Program-made: the position numbers and the translations under genes
Part shown: piece after piece, positions 47,601 to 58,151 of the stretch
Layout of the letters: each line of letters opens with the position of its first letter
Numbering within the stretch: position 1 is the first letter of the stretch
NCBI GenBank assembly: GCA_932294295.1
Contig: OW028580.1
Coordinates: 33,674,136 to 33,738,135 of the forward strand
Direction of reading: 5' to 3'
DNA length: 64,000 nucleotides
From: Alitta virens
Taxonomy: Eukaryota; Annelida; Polychaeta; Phyllodocida; Nereididae
Notes under the pieces: model-generated
The model's database searches: none
Told to the model about the DNA's origin: nothing
Seen by the model: only the letters and a program-made list of their open reading frames with translations

Positions 47601-49281
47601 AGGTGATAATAGCTTTATAGCCTGTGCTTTTCGTTTTCAAAACCGAGTTGGGAAACAGAAACATGGACTGATTAATTTAATGCTTGGTTGCTGGTCAAAT
47701 TATAATTTATTTTGTGCATGCAACATTTTTATAATAATCTCTAAAATATTGATACCCAAGGTGTATTTGGTGTTAATGCCAACAACAGCACCACCCAAGT
47801 GAATAGATGCAAGGCTGATGAGAGAAAACCCAACATTGTTAGTAGACAGCACGGCTGTGACATCATTCTTCTGGAAGCCATGCTTGTGGAGTGCACTTGC
47901 TGTACTCAGAATTTGTCTATAAAGTTCTTGATAAGTTGTTTTCTCCCCTGATTCGCTATCAATCTGAAAACAGTTTTTGCAGTTTATTATGTCTTATGGA
48001 TAATTTTGTAGGGGGGAATTTTAGAAATGACCTTCATTTAAATTCAGTGACCCCTGGTGAGGTTTCTCTTTTCGATTATCGTCCCTGAAGGATATTTACA
48101 GGTTTTTTTCTGGGGGGGGAGGGGGGATTCAACCTTGTCGTGAGTGCAGAGTTTGAAAATGCTCATTCAAAATCACTGAAATGGAAGTGAGTATTAAAAG
48201 TTATTTTGTCTCTACCTATTTGGCCAATTATATGAAAACTCATATCCAATAACAGTCTCTTTTTGATGATATATTCTTCTTTTGTTACTAGGACCCCAAA
48301 TATTCAGAGATGTATAAGACATTCTTTTATGTGTGTAAGAAATATTGAACGGGCAAGATCGGCAGTCAAAGCGACTCATATAACATGGTGTGAAGTTTTG
48401 TCATCACCTTTTGTGCACGACTATATTAGGAAATCAATGACCATATAACTTAAAGGCTGTCTGTTTAGGGAAGTGAGCTCTATGACCTAGTTTCAGCTAA
48501 TTTCAGCAAAAAATCCTTGGTTACCACATTAAAAATGCATAAATTAAACACAATTGAATTGGTAACCATGGAATTTTATGTTAGAACAACATGGCACATA
48601 CACTCAGAGCAAGCAGGTTTCTGGTTCCAGAAAAGTTGATCTATTTATAGCCTGCTGCAGGTCTGCTGTGTAGGGCTTGGGGGGAAGGGGGTGCGGATCT
48701 TTTTGTTATAATTATATATATATATATTTACAGAAATATACACAGAACTTATTACATGTGTAGTCATACATTTGCTACAAATGTATGCTTTTTTATATGA
48801 TATCAGTAAATAACATTTTTGTGGTTTGATGACTATTTGGTCATGGTTTTTCTTCAAACATAGAAATTGATAGAAGTCGTGCTGGACAACAATGAGAACA
48901 CTGCAGTTCACCGAACGCTATAGAACACACTCGAAACACTTTTGGAATGTGTTGCACCTGTTCAGAACCTTAGAGTTTACACACCAAAAACCCATTCTTC
49001 AGGGCTCGGATAATCTCATGTAACTCATGAATATCTCAATCAAATACAGAATATTAATAAATTCCTTAGTGGACAAATAGATTCGCTTCTCTTTGGCGAC
49101 ACAAATTTAAAATATATCATTATACAGAGTAATTTGGATATATCATGGAATATTGATTGTGGTGTCAACCTACCGTTGCTATTTTATCAGGATATAACTT
49201 CATTTTGTCAAGCAGATAATCAGTGAACCCCATTTCTTGAGGAATAGTAACATCATTCCAGTGACTTTTAAAAACAACCAT
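32683..49281 (-). CDS. Acyl-CoA synthetase, luciferase/4-coumarate-CoA-ligase-like, paralog A (11 exons)
   Basis: Predicted ANL-superfamily enzyme that activates a carboxylic acid with ATP and transfers it to CoA; substrate unknown. Exons in transcript order: 49281-49174, 47963-47756, 47472-47366, 41496-41297, 41071-40897, 40569-40398, 40316-40204, 39681-39537, 33902-33820, 33296-33131, 32816-32683; all GT/AG, frame of 536 residues. Seen: P-loop SSGTTGLPK (183-191), GYGMSE (324-329), GDLGYVDDNENLFILDR (410-426), GEQVSP and the C-terminal catalytic Lys518 (PKNAMSK). The A4-type motif reads PMNHLISSG rather than the aromatic-His form PMYHAMGG of paralog B, so the acyl pocket probably differs. 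No SKL-type peroxisome signal (ends KQRN). Introns 3 and 8 carry large mobile elements. It is followed 0.6 kb downstream by the IgGFc-like gene on the same strand. Confidence 0.88.
34437..34850. repeat. Left subterminal repeat array of Harbinger element 1
   Basis: Tandem units close to ACTCGCCGAGTTACTCCTCG, later present as inverted AATTCGCCGAGTTGTAGGAGT units. The mirror array is at 38960-39245. Position and sequence suggest binding sites for the transposase or the MADF protein; that role is inference. Confidence 0.8.
34987..34995 (+). promoter_or_regulatory. TATA box of the MADF gene in Harbinger element 1
   Basis: TATATAAAG lies 82 bases before the ATG at 35077, a normal spacing for a TATA-driven start with a short 5' leader. 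The gene-free sequence before it is the subterminal array. Confidence 0.55.
35077..36723 (+). CDS. Harbinger-encoded MADF/Myb-like DNA-binding protein
   Basis: Single uninterrupted frame of 548 residues. The N-terminal part holds five near-copies of RSPAKRTAAA (about residues 48-100), like the S/T-P-K-K motifs of histone H1, then a Pro/Ser/Ala-rich linker (about 125-175). A MADF-like domain follows (about 195-300: ADWFRDNPIFYDRTLKAYKD, YQLKTWMESMRT, WIISNFGFLVDHI). A conserved C-terminal helix region (about 385-445, KERRIRAMGEFIVMECL) and a Gln/His-rich stretch (about 448-495) complete it. In the superfamily such proteins bring the transposase into the nucleus and onto the transposon ends; this role is known from Harbinger systems and inferred here. 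It is intronless, unlike the homolog in element 2. Confidence 0.85.
   Translation: MPMKKTRFAKRPAVDTELSAGSSDDSENPTKTSQKTALPVKKMKKSAPRSPAKRTAAARSPGKKTAAAARSPAKRTTAAARSPAKRTAAARSPAKRTAKMRLPVPVRTSSDAGSSNDEPQVATPASAAAPATSSPAPAPSPAPSPAPSPVPSPAPSPASSPVPSPAPSPATSPATSEVPATLSYVARKKQEKLFLPATDEQDIADWFRDNPIFYDRTLKAYKDSGKKMALISEMASKLSVPCTGYQLKTWMESMRTVAGKLVREGPSGTAKRNPTEKELWIISNFGFLVDHITRIPSRRGNTALQKKIGKARETLKNLEEEEGSSTPADDSGPQEISDTDISMDIPPVRQTKGGPNKKRKRSTPPQSGIENLVNIARQSTGVIQQTMQQMAVPPKDLKERRIRAMGEFIVMECLSMDDEAFEDLHSNLIPTFMQLKANAIRARFQLQHQPQHQPQQFMQHQQHHQQHHQQQHQHQQQHQQHQQQHQQQHQFYPPSGSQHQVHFPPMISPEKNWPAGTSAMPPSGPPSMISEIPTTSTPALNISQFLNV
36741..37500. repeat. Nested palindrome with motif arrays between the convergent genes of element 1
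   Basis: Outer arms: 36741-36800 (CCCCGGCCTTTTTCAAGGCC...) against 37442-37500. Inner arms: 37026-37069 is the exact reverse complement of 37345-37388 (44 bases). The 15-mer TTCAGAA(G/C)TGCCGTA occurs about nine times forward (37027-37262) and four times reversed (37290-37388), with a partly regular 54-bp period. It contains no gene. It may end transcription of both genes or yield double-stranded RNA. Confidence 0.85.
37512..38836 (-). pseudogene. Harbinger DDE transposase (HARBI1-like), one frameshift
   Basis: Starts at the ATG at 38836 and runs in one frame to about 38255. There one C is missing from a run (CTTCCTCACTG where element 2 has CTTCCCCCACTG), and the rest continues in another frame to the stop at 37512. 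Seen: an acidic/basic N-terminal part, WVRPWLLRR, FLRMEPAMF, a helical region (ITLRYLATGNSYRSL), then the DDE_Tnp_4-type catalytic core: GAIDGKHVAIKCP (first Asp), LYVDCGANGAGSDGGVF (second Asp) and RRIVENALGIL (Glu). All three acidic residues are present; only the frameshift disables it, unless it is a sequencing error. It cuts and rejoins the element ends when intact. Confidence 0.88.
38893..38904 (-). promoter_or_regulatory. TATA box of the element 1 transposase
   Basis: ATATATAAATAG on the minus strand lies about 57 bases before the ATG at 38836. It sits just inside the right subterminal array. Confidence 0.5.
38960..39245. repeat. Right subterminal repeat array of Harbinger element 1
   Basis: Tandem units close to CTGGTACTCGGCGAGTTACT, followed by AACTCGGCGAGTAATTCGG-type units. 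They share the core CGCCGAGT/ACTCGGCG with the left array and with the MITE at 8075-8613. Confidence 0.8.
39855..40145. repeat. Degenerate minisatellite in intron 7 of paralog A
   Basis: Four near-exact 16-bp units (GACCAGGGCTATGTCT) at about 39890-39955 grade into longer units with CAAGGGCTCTGT...GACTAATCTTAT up to 40145. The intron of paralog B at the same place lacks it. Confidence 0.75.
42000..43262 (-). pseudogene. 5'-truncated non-LTR retrotransposon (RT C-terminal half)
   Basis: An open frame of 308 codons (43258-42332) holds the second half of a reverse transcriptase: GTPQGSVLGPLMYI, the catalytic FADDTT (about 43100), LNIEKSRYIIF, then the thumb/connection region (ITFLGIMLDEILEW, YAISAWGPM). 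The endonuclease and first RT blocks are missing, as expected of incomplete reverse transcription. A T-rich/A-rich low-complexity stretch at 42180-42245 lies on its 3' side. It is better preserved than the LINE at 10.8-12.2 kb and of a related superfamily (jockey/CR1-like). It sits in intron 3 of paralog A, in the same orientation as the gene. Confidence 0.85.
43996..44425. mobile_element. Truncated Harbinger-type MITE relative
   Basis: The left end (AGCC..TCTCACATACCCGG, GCCGTAGTGAACCCGTAGTA) matches the terminal repeat of 8075-8613. About 44385-44425 matches 8271-8312 (ACTAATATTAGGGGAGCAGC). The right terminal repeat is missing. The stretch between holds CTAT repeats and sequence absent from the 539 bp copy. 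Confidence 0.65.
45081..45758. mobile_element. Foldback-type element, copy 2
   Basis: Same inverted ends as 28561-29467 (CGGAAGCC..AGTGCCACATACAGC / GTTTGTGGCACTAGTAGG), with a shorter A-rich array in the right arm. Confidence 0.6.
47103..47193. mobile_element. Half copy of the palindromic MITE (intron 3 of paralog A)
   Basis: The right half with TTAGTTTCCAAGTCAATG and the end GAAATTTGCTGTAA, shortly downstream of exon 3 in transcript order. Another half copy (left half) is at about 41675-41765 near exon 4. Confidence 0.5.
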
Positions 49282-51394
49282 TTTGAAATGTCAACACTGC
49301 TCCACTGTATGAATCTGTGCCACTTGTGTTCTTATCGGATAGTGGGTGGGTGAAACAATTGTTGACATAAACCATGGACCTCCATGCATAAACGTTCTAT
49401 GATAGTAGTAAATAAAACTATAGGTTCCAACTACGATAAAGATTTGTTACAATACAATAGCAACCTAATAATATACACTTTATAATTTAATCTTGTTATA
49501 ATGCAAACAACCTCCTGATACGATGTAGTTTGTTTATCTACCCTGTACAAAACTTAGGAATTCGTACAACTTCATTAAGTCTTTTTCAGCCATTAGGTCT
49601 TGTGGGACAACCAATAATATATAAATTTATCCAAAAGTACTGCCACATATCTCTTGTGAGACAGTGTTATTGTTGTCTGTTCCCACACTATATTCAAAAT
49701 TTTTCTTTGTATAATGACTTGTAAACAACTATGAAAGTGGTCGAAGCACGTAATCAAAAAACAATTAATTTCACAGCAGCTCAGTCAATCAGACGTGGCG
49801 ATTCATCAAAAGATTCGTCTGCTGAATAGGAAATAGATTAAGCTGCATAATAAACTTAAATTGTGAAAATTAGTCCATAATTTACTGAGTTTTGGTTTCA
49901 TGACACTGCATTCAGTATTGTTCCCATTCAAAATATAAAGTTAGTTTAATTAAAAACGGCCCGTTAAATTGAAACGAGACAAAGCTGTCATAGTTGGCTA
50001 CTCATAATCGGATCTAAAAATACATATTTATGAGATATTAGATTAATTACTTACATTTACCAAGGTTTATCTGGTGATAGATGTTGGCCGATTATAAGCT
50101 ATAGAGGTTGAGAGAAGCAGCTGGCTTCAGCATGTTCAGACCACAGCCAGGTACGGGTCGTTTCAGACAGCGAGAGTTGACCGTATTTTATGAAACTAAC
50201 TGTAGCCTGGTTTTGCATATTTTTTCCCATAAGTTTGTCAATTTTTATCCAATTTTTTAATTTTAAAGTTTCATATGATTGACATTAATTGGGAAATAAA
50301 AAAAATACCACAAATTATCCCAGATCTGTTTGACCGATCAGACTCGGAGGGTGCTATGCACTCACCTTGTCTGATCTGCCAAACAGATCAGTGACTTTTT
50401 TGGTTTTCCGATATTAGTTTTTCCCCAATTGCAGCCATATCACCTTAAATGGCTGGTGATACGGGACGGGTGATCTGCTTTTCTTATCACACAGAATGAC
50501 GCCCATGCATTGCCCAAATAAGGAAACTCATTAAATAGCTATGTCCAAATATGAAAGAAACGCGTGCGGTCGAAAAACCGCCCGTGCGACTACAGTTTGT
50601 CTGAGAGCTTGTTAAGAATCTTTTATTTTAATTCTTATGAATTTATCAATATAACAAAGTTAAAATTTAAAAAATCGGTTAGGAATTGACTGAGTTAAGC
50701 ATAAAATAAATCGCGAGTCTAAATATAGCCTGCAGCCCTGGAATTGTGTACGTTTTATTGATAACTCCGTCAATTTCAATCCGATTTTTAAAAACTTTAA
50801 GTTCCAAAAGGCTGAAATTAATTGGGAAATAAAATGAAAGCACACTCGTCCCAGATATGTTTTGACAAATCAGTGATTCGTTTGGTTTTCCTATAATACC
50901 AACTGAGTGTACAATGATTAACCTCTGTGGCATTTTATGAAAAGACTTAGTCAGCTTTAATCATACCGCTTCGCCACAATGACTAACTTATCAGTCATAA
51001 TTGTGTCATCTTCTTGATCAATATTAACTTTTTGTATTTGGAACTGACTTTCTAGATAACAGTGGCTTCAAGCCAGCTTCTGCATGTTCTTAAACAAAAA
51101 GCACAACATGTAGCACTAGGAAAGTTAAGGCAAAACAATTAGTAGATCCTTTTTAATTGGCCAAACCTAATTTACAGATTTAAATGGATGCTAGACAACA
51201 ATACCAATATATCCCCACATTTTAAATATCATTTATCAATGTTTATTGATTATAAATTTAGTTAAACAATAATTCTCTCATCCGTTTCCGGGTGCAGCCG
51301 TTCTTTAAATGTATGTCTGCTGCCAGTAAAGGCATTATTTATCCACACTTATTCCATGTCTTCTCTTGCTATTATTTGGGGTTAACTAACTCCT
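49282..51394. other. Intergenic region between the two synthetase genes
   Basis: It should hold the promoter of paralog A (upstream of 49281) and the 3' end of paralog B, but no TATA box is convincing. Two diverged copies of one sequence lie at about 50205-50425 and 50725-50920; the first includes the near-palindrome CAGATCTGTTTGACC...GCCAAACAGATC. No exon is recognised. Confidence 0.45.
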
Positions 51395-54300
51395 TTAGTG
51401 CTGCAGGGACATCATTTGCAAGTCTTTTCGCAAAACTTTGTTCATGGCATTTTTTGGAAGTTGTTTAATGAGCTCAATTCCACCTCTTAATCTTTGAAAA
51501 TCTGCCACTCTGCCTGAAACAAAATGAAACAATGCTATATAGGTGATATTGCGAAGAATATATTAACACGGTGTAGACAGTATCTACAATAACTCACTGT
51601 TAATATAGTTCATAAGTTCCTCGTTCGACGCATTCTTCCCACTTTTCAATACAATGAATGCCTTAGGGACTTCCCCTAAATCGCTGTGAGGGACACCGAT
51701 CACTGAGACCTCAGAAACTGCTTCATGCCTCAACAGGATATTTTCAAGGGCTGCTGGAGACACCTTTTCAACCGAGAAAACATTTTTGTATAAAGAAAGG
51801 AAATTTGATAAGACAAGCAGAATGAGAACATTTTGAATAAACCTCAACTTTACAAAGTTTATACAGTACAAATATACTTAATACCTGTTCGGCATAAACT
51901 TTAATCATGTCTTTGATACGGTCCAGGACGAACAAATTTTCATCATCATCAACATACCCATAGTCACCTGAAATTTAAAAGAGACATTATTAACCAATGA
52001 TATAGCTTGACTTGCCAGTGTTTAATACTTTGTACACTGATGACCAAGATATAAGCTGTAGTACACTGGATTGCAGTCTTCAGATTCAGGTATATTGTAA
52101 ATCAATAACCATTGAGAAACTCTCCAAAATGCTGAAGTCCATGAACATCTTTTATTGTATTACATTTTCTTGTAACCAAACATGGCTCAAGCTTTGTTTG
52201 TGCTCAGCAAAGAAATGAAGCATGAAATTAATGCAAACAGCAGAAAACCGTGACATAATGCTCTCAGAATATAGTGGAAATAACAGAAACATTCTACTTT
52301 TATAATGAAAAGAATAACAAGCTGGAAATCTGGAAAATAAAATTCATCACCACATTGCTTACCACTTCTCCACCATCCATCATCTGTGAATCCAGCTTGT
52401 GTAGCCTCTGGGTTGTTGACGTAACCCAACATGACAGATTCACATTTTACCAGAATTTCTCCTTTTTCGTTCTTGCCCAACTCAAGACCTGATTCTTCAT
52501 CTATAATCTGCACCATTGAAAATGGAAAGCATTCAAGAAGGTGATTAACTGATTCAAAAGACAAAATGCCAGAAATTAGGGATATTTGGGACTTGAGAAA
52601 GACACATGCTTCAACAGATTGGATCCAGGGGGCGTTTTACTAACGTGGTTTAGGAGTGTTTTTGCTCTTAAATACAAGGATCTCCTAAAATTCCTTTTAG
52701 TTTTCCTCTCCTAAATCTGAGAGGAGTGAATCTCTGAGAGGAATCCATATCCTCTAAAGAGAAATCTTAGGAGAATCTTAGTGAAATACCAGTGTTGTTA
52801 TTCAGCTAAAGTGAAAGGTTGCAATGATGCTACAATCAAACAAATATTGCCTACCTACTGCATGAGTTTAAGTGCCTAAGCCCTGTATCGAAATCTGTCA
52901 TTTAAAAAATCATATCAATATTTGGTAACTACTGGAAGTTTTTGACCTTGCAAAGTGTGTTAGGCAGCAGTTGTCCAACATTTCCTCCTCCTGGGATTTT
53001 CTCATTATCCTCAACCGGAGTCAGGTGGGTGAATGCCAGCATTTCTGTCATACCATATCCTGAACAGAATATATTTTCTTGCATGTCAGAACTTCAAATA
53101 AAGGTTTCTTGCATGGCAGGACTTCACAGAAAGGTTTGTCACAGGCCAGCAATCACATACACAATTTCAGAGAATGTTCAATGATACAACCACACAATGC
53201 AAAAATTGGCAAAGATGCGTTATAACTATTTAAAGCTGGAATGTCTCCAGATTTGGTAAATTCAAATCATGATATTAACCAATACATAATACATAAAATA
53301 AATAGAGTTTTTTATGTAAAAACTCACTATGTAAACAAACCAAATGATGACGTCACAATATTGAACAATGGATGATGATACCAAGTCCGTTGTTCTTCCA
53401 ATGTTTTGGTCTGGATGTGATCTCAATGTATGATGTGTATTTTGTAATTAGTGCCTGATAAAATCATGATTAATTAGGGTGATTTTTAGCTATTTGATGA
53501 AGTTTTAGAAACTTGTAATTTTGACAGACAGTGCAGCTTTAAAAAATTATGATAAGGCAACCTAACCGATGTTTGTATTGTATAATTACTTACATCGCTT
53601 TAGTTCATGGAAATAAAAAGTTCACTTTCAATATCAGATATATAACAACGATGTCAATACAACTGACCAGTTCTTATACAGGGAATGTTGAGTCTTTTCT
53701 TCACTGAGATGAGAACTTCTTCACTTGCAGGCGCAGCAGAGAATAGGCACATCTTGAGGCTGCTGAGGTCATAGTCATCCACAATGGGATCATATGCAAA
53801 ACTGTTGGCAATTGTAGACACAACCAGAATCTCATTGATCTGCAGGAAATTAATACACAGAGTATTCTGTAAGAAGGGTATGCTTTTGTTGTACAATGTG
53901 ATAATTATGTTTGCCATTTCTTTTAGAAAACCCATGACAAGATCAAGGAGATATAGTAAGCATAAGGCTAAGCAATTACCAACAAAGCATACAGCAGCCA
54001 GATGGAATCTTCTGACCTATGGTAGAGGACACTTATTTCCAAATGAACTATCAAACTGGAGAATGGCGAAGAATAAAGAAATTACGAGAAATTCCTGAAG
54101 ATGAAACTGGGCAGGAATAAACATACTGTACAATTACTTGGATGTTTTGCTGTATGAAATTGATGCTATGTTTGTGTGCAACTGCCACTGTCTTGGACTG
54201 CCTATCAGAACTAAAACATTGTATCTCACTAGGTCTCTGACTGCATGTATATGGTTTGCTAGGTTTAGAACAAGATCTAGAGAAATACAGACCAGTTTCT

Positions 54301-56142
54301 TAAGCATGTACAGTATAGGAAGGGTAAATAGCATAATACCTTAAATTTTTGGATCCCAGCTAACAGTTCAGGGAAGTCATACTGAGGAAAATAGACCACA
54401 ATGTTTCCCTGGCAGAAGCACAGAAATGATGCAATACAGCCTCCCATAGCGTGATACATTGGAGTAATAAGACCAAATACATAGTCATCTGGCATGAGGC
54501 GAAATCCTTCAGGGCTAAAATTATCAAAGCGATATTGTATTTTCATCATTTGCAATAATACTATATTATTCTCTCAATAATACTCTATATTATATAGATA
54601 TGAAAGTGGAGATTCTCAGACATCCAGGTTATCCAATATTGTAATTATCAACCTTTTTGCTTGACTTATTTTTTACTGAATGTTCAGGGTACACTAAGAA
54701 AACTTGCTGTCCGAAAAATGGTGGTTACAACGCATTTGCGCTGTTCAGCAGGTGAGTCTTTTGATGAATTGCCAAGTCTGATTGGCTGGACGGCCTTTTA
54801 ATAAATTGATTCCACTTTCATTGTGTTGTACAAGTCATTATACAAAAAAAGTTTTTGAACAGTCTGGAAATGGTCGAACCACAGTCGAACCACGGATGCG
54901 ATTTCAAACTTTTTATTGGCTTGATCATGCACAGTTTCAGGCGAAACGTAGCCCTCAACAAAACGTGAAAGGTTTTATCTCTCTGATAATGATAAGCATC
55001 AGCAAACACACTTATTGAGAATGTTTTTTAAATACTGTAAATATCCCCTTTAAGTAGAGTTTTTAAACATGCTTCAAACTTCATACCCATGCCGTAAATT
55101 AGAAACCAGGAGATTGTAGTGAGTGGCAGGGACTGCTTTTGGCAGACCAGTCGTCCCACTAGAGAAGCAGTATAAAGCCACGTCCTTCTTTGGATCCCTC
55201 TTAATCTCTGGCAGCTCAATGTTTTCCTTTGCTAAGTCGTAGATGGACTCATATAAGTCATTTGCAGGACCAAGAACGAAGACTTTCTGCATTACAGAAT
55301 ATCAGGGTATATCACATTTGCTATGATTGAAGAATTGGTCACAGTTACAAGTTTTAATAACAACATGGTCATTAAGTGTAAAAATGCACCTTCAATTTGG
55401 TATATTTCCTTTGTAACTCTTCTGCCTGCTGTTGAAATTTTGATGAAAATGCCAAGAACTTTGGTTGACAGATTTCAAACTGTCTCATCATGTCATCTGC
55501 AAAATTAAAAGCCTGCATGGCAAATGTGATATATTTATTAAATTGCATCGGAATCAGATACTCGCAATTTTGCATTGTAACTCACCTAAGGTGTACTTGA
55601 TATTAACACCAACAACAGCACCACCCAAGTGAATAGATGCAAGGCTGATGAGAGAAAACCCATGGTTGTTGGTAGACAACACAGCTGTGACGTCATTCTT
55701 CTGGAAGCCATGCTTGTGGAGTGCACTTGCTGTACCCAGAATTTGTCTATAAAGTTCTTGATAAGTTGTTTTCTCCTCTGATTCACTATCAATCTGAATG
55801 CAGTTTGTAAATTCTCCTAGTATATCTTCAAATCTTGTAATATTATTGTATAATAATTGTATAATATTTTGTTTGAAAATCATAGTCGACTTTATTTTTG
55901 ACATGGTGGTGCTTTACCTTAATAAAGATGGATTCTAGATTTTATTTCTTCAAATTTAACAAATATCACAGTTTCATGGGTGCCTTCTGACATATTTCAT
56001 TATTCCTACATATGGTATAATGTATCTGACTTACTGTTGCCACTTTGTCAGAGTGCAGTTTCAGCTTTTCAAGCAGAAAATCGGTTAGTCCCACATCTTG
56101 AGGAATGGCAATATCATTCCAGTGACTTTTGAAAACAACCAT
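51395..56142 (-). CDS. Acyl-CoA synthetase, luciferase/4-coumarate-CoA-ligase-like, paralog B (11 exons)
   Basis: Same family and reaction type as paralog A. Exons in transcript order: 56142-56035, 55793-55586, 55496-55390, 55286-55087, 54514-54340, 53839-53668, 53059-52947, 52507-52363, 51967-51885, 51763-51598, 51513-51395; all GT/AG, 531 residues, within the usual 530-560 of the family. Seen: SSGTTGLPK (183-191), PMYHAMGG (226-233, the A4-type motif with aromatic plus His), GYGMTE (324-329), GDYGYVDDDENLFVLDR (410-426), KVYAEQVSP, and catalytic Lys518 in PKNAMNKVLRKDL. All core motifs are conserved, so it should be active. The hinge residue usually Gly in GxQ is Ala. It ends MSLQH, without an SKL-type signal. 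It is compact (4.7 kb against 16.6 kb for A) because its introns lack large elements. Confidence 0.9.
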
Positions 56143-57700
56143 TTTGATCTGATTGCATTCGTTGTTTACATTTAGCTATCTGGCCAGTTCCAGAGGTCAA
56201 TGTATCTTATTATCAGTTATACTCTGGTCTAGAATGTTTACCATTCAAGAGAAATGAAGGTGTTGTACAATTCGCTTGTGATTATATATCCAGCATAATT
56301 AAAATTAATTACACTTACTCTGCTGGTTTTATGTCTGGTAGAATATTATAAGGAAGTTGTTAATTCCACCGGCATCTGGAGTGTCTTGCTAACTAAACCT
56401 GTGGGATTTAGCTAAAAACTCGTGCTGTGAAAATATTTATTATAATTGAAAATATTTATAATATTTCTTTAAAACTGCCTTCAACTTGGCCTCATGTATT
56501 AAATGACTGACCAATATGACTAGCCCACTCCAATACAGGACTAGTGGTACTTTTAGTATAAGTTTGACAGCTTAATTGCCATTCAACATTAGCAGTCAAA
56601 CTCAACTCTAACTTCTTATTTCTGACATAAAATAATGGGACTATATTTACTGTTCCACCTCTTATTATCTCTGAATACTCTTATAAAGGATGTACTTCCC
56701 TTTAATATTCGCTAGCTTGCTGTTTGTACACTCAGCTTTTTCTCAGTACTTCTCAATACTGACCAAAAATGGAATTATATTTACTATTCCACTTTTTGGC
56801 TTCTTTGAATATTTCAGAGGGATGTATACTTCCCTATACTATCCCCTGGCCCACTGATTAATACTCAGTGGCCTTTCAGTATGATCCAACACAAAGATAA
56901 CTAAGATGTATAAGATTTGGAAATGTATTCTGAGAGAATTTACAACACACTTAATGAAATCGATACTTAAGTCACACACAACTCACACTGATTCACACAA
57001 TTAAACAGGTCTCAAGGTACTCCTTACACTTTCTAAATGACAGTGAAAAAGCCAATCAAATCACTGCTTTCTATAGAAGGATGAGCTGGCTGTCATTCAT
57101 GCAGCACACTCTCAGCCTTTCTCAACTATGGTACCTGACTAACTTAATTATACCCTGTATCCTATATCTACTAAATACTATTAATGGGACACACACTGCC
57201 CATACAATAATCACCACATCTAACTATTACTTGACCTATAATTACTGCTCTCAGGTCAAGACAAATTATCCTCTTTAATCTTCGCTAAGTTTCAATATTG
57301 ATAAATAATACGCACACTCATTAATATGATAAAATGCCATTCGATACTTCGCTAGTCTGACTGATCAGGTCACTATTCTCAGTATACTCAATTTAAATAC
57401 TAATCACACACACATATAAAATTATCAATCATTAATCAACACTCAATTACCACAATGACACATGGACATGATTGTCCCTCTGAGCTCACATATAATTCAA
57501 ACACATAAATACAATGCAATTGCCAACAATCAATTCCCCCCCCCCAAAGGCGCACCAAACCAATGATCAATTGTACTTTTAAAATTATCTGAACACCTGT
57601 CAGATTGGTGTGGTCTTCAGATACAAGCCACTCTACTCCTACTCCTTCTAGCTCTCGGCTGTCTTATTGTTCTGCTTGATATCAACTTGGTGTGGTCTAA
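56143..57700. other. Region upstream of paralog B
   Basis: No gene is visible. AT-rich, with related phrases repeated around 56690 and 56820 (ATTCC..TTC..TGAATA, ATGTACTTCCCT) that suggest an old duplicated element. From about 57600 a tandem repeat with GGTGTGGTCT and AAGCCACTCTACT begins, into which Harbinger element 2 is inserted. Confidence 0.4.
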
Positions 57701-58151
57701 AGGCCCCTTCACACATAGCCGGATCAGACACCGGAGCGTCCCGAAATAAAATATCTTTCAATCCGTGGCGGTCCGGGAGAAAAAGCTGGAAATGTCAACA
57801 AACGAAATATTTGGTGGTGTGTACACGATGGCAATACGGTGTCAACAAGGAGCAACACGGGCCTTACACGGATGAATACGGTCGCTACACGGATATGTAC
57901 GGTTGAAACACGGTGGTGCATGGCGGTGCCCGGTGCAACATGGAGCAGTCCACGGTTTTTGCCGGGAAGTAACATGACTGTGCCGGATGAGTGCGAAGTG
58001 AACCGGATGTTACACGGGGCCTTCGCGGATATACCCGGTCTTTACTCGATCTTAATACGGAGTTAACCGGTTTTCACACATATAGCTCTAAAATTGGTAT
58101 TTAAACTACCTGCGGCCCACTGTTCATCATTCCGCTTTGGACATACCATAC

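Noticed and set aside
51395..56142. Calling the synthetases luciferases
   Set aside because: Family motifs fit many acyl-CoA synthetases; there is no SKL-type ending and nothing in the sequence shows light production.
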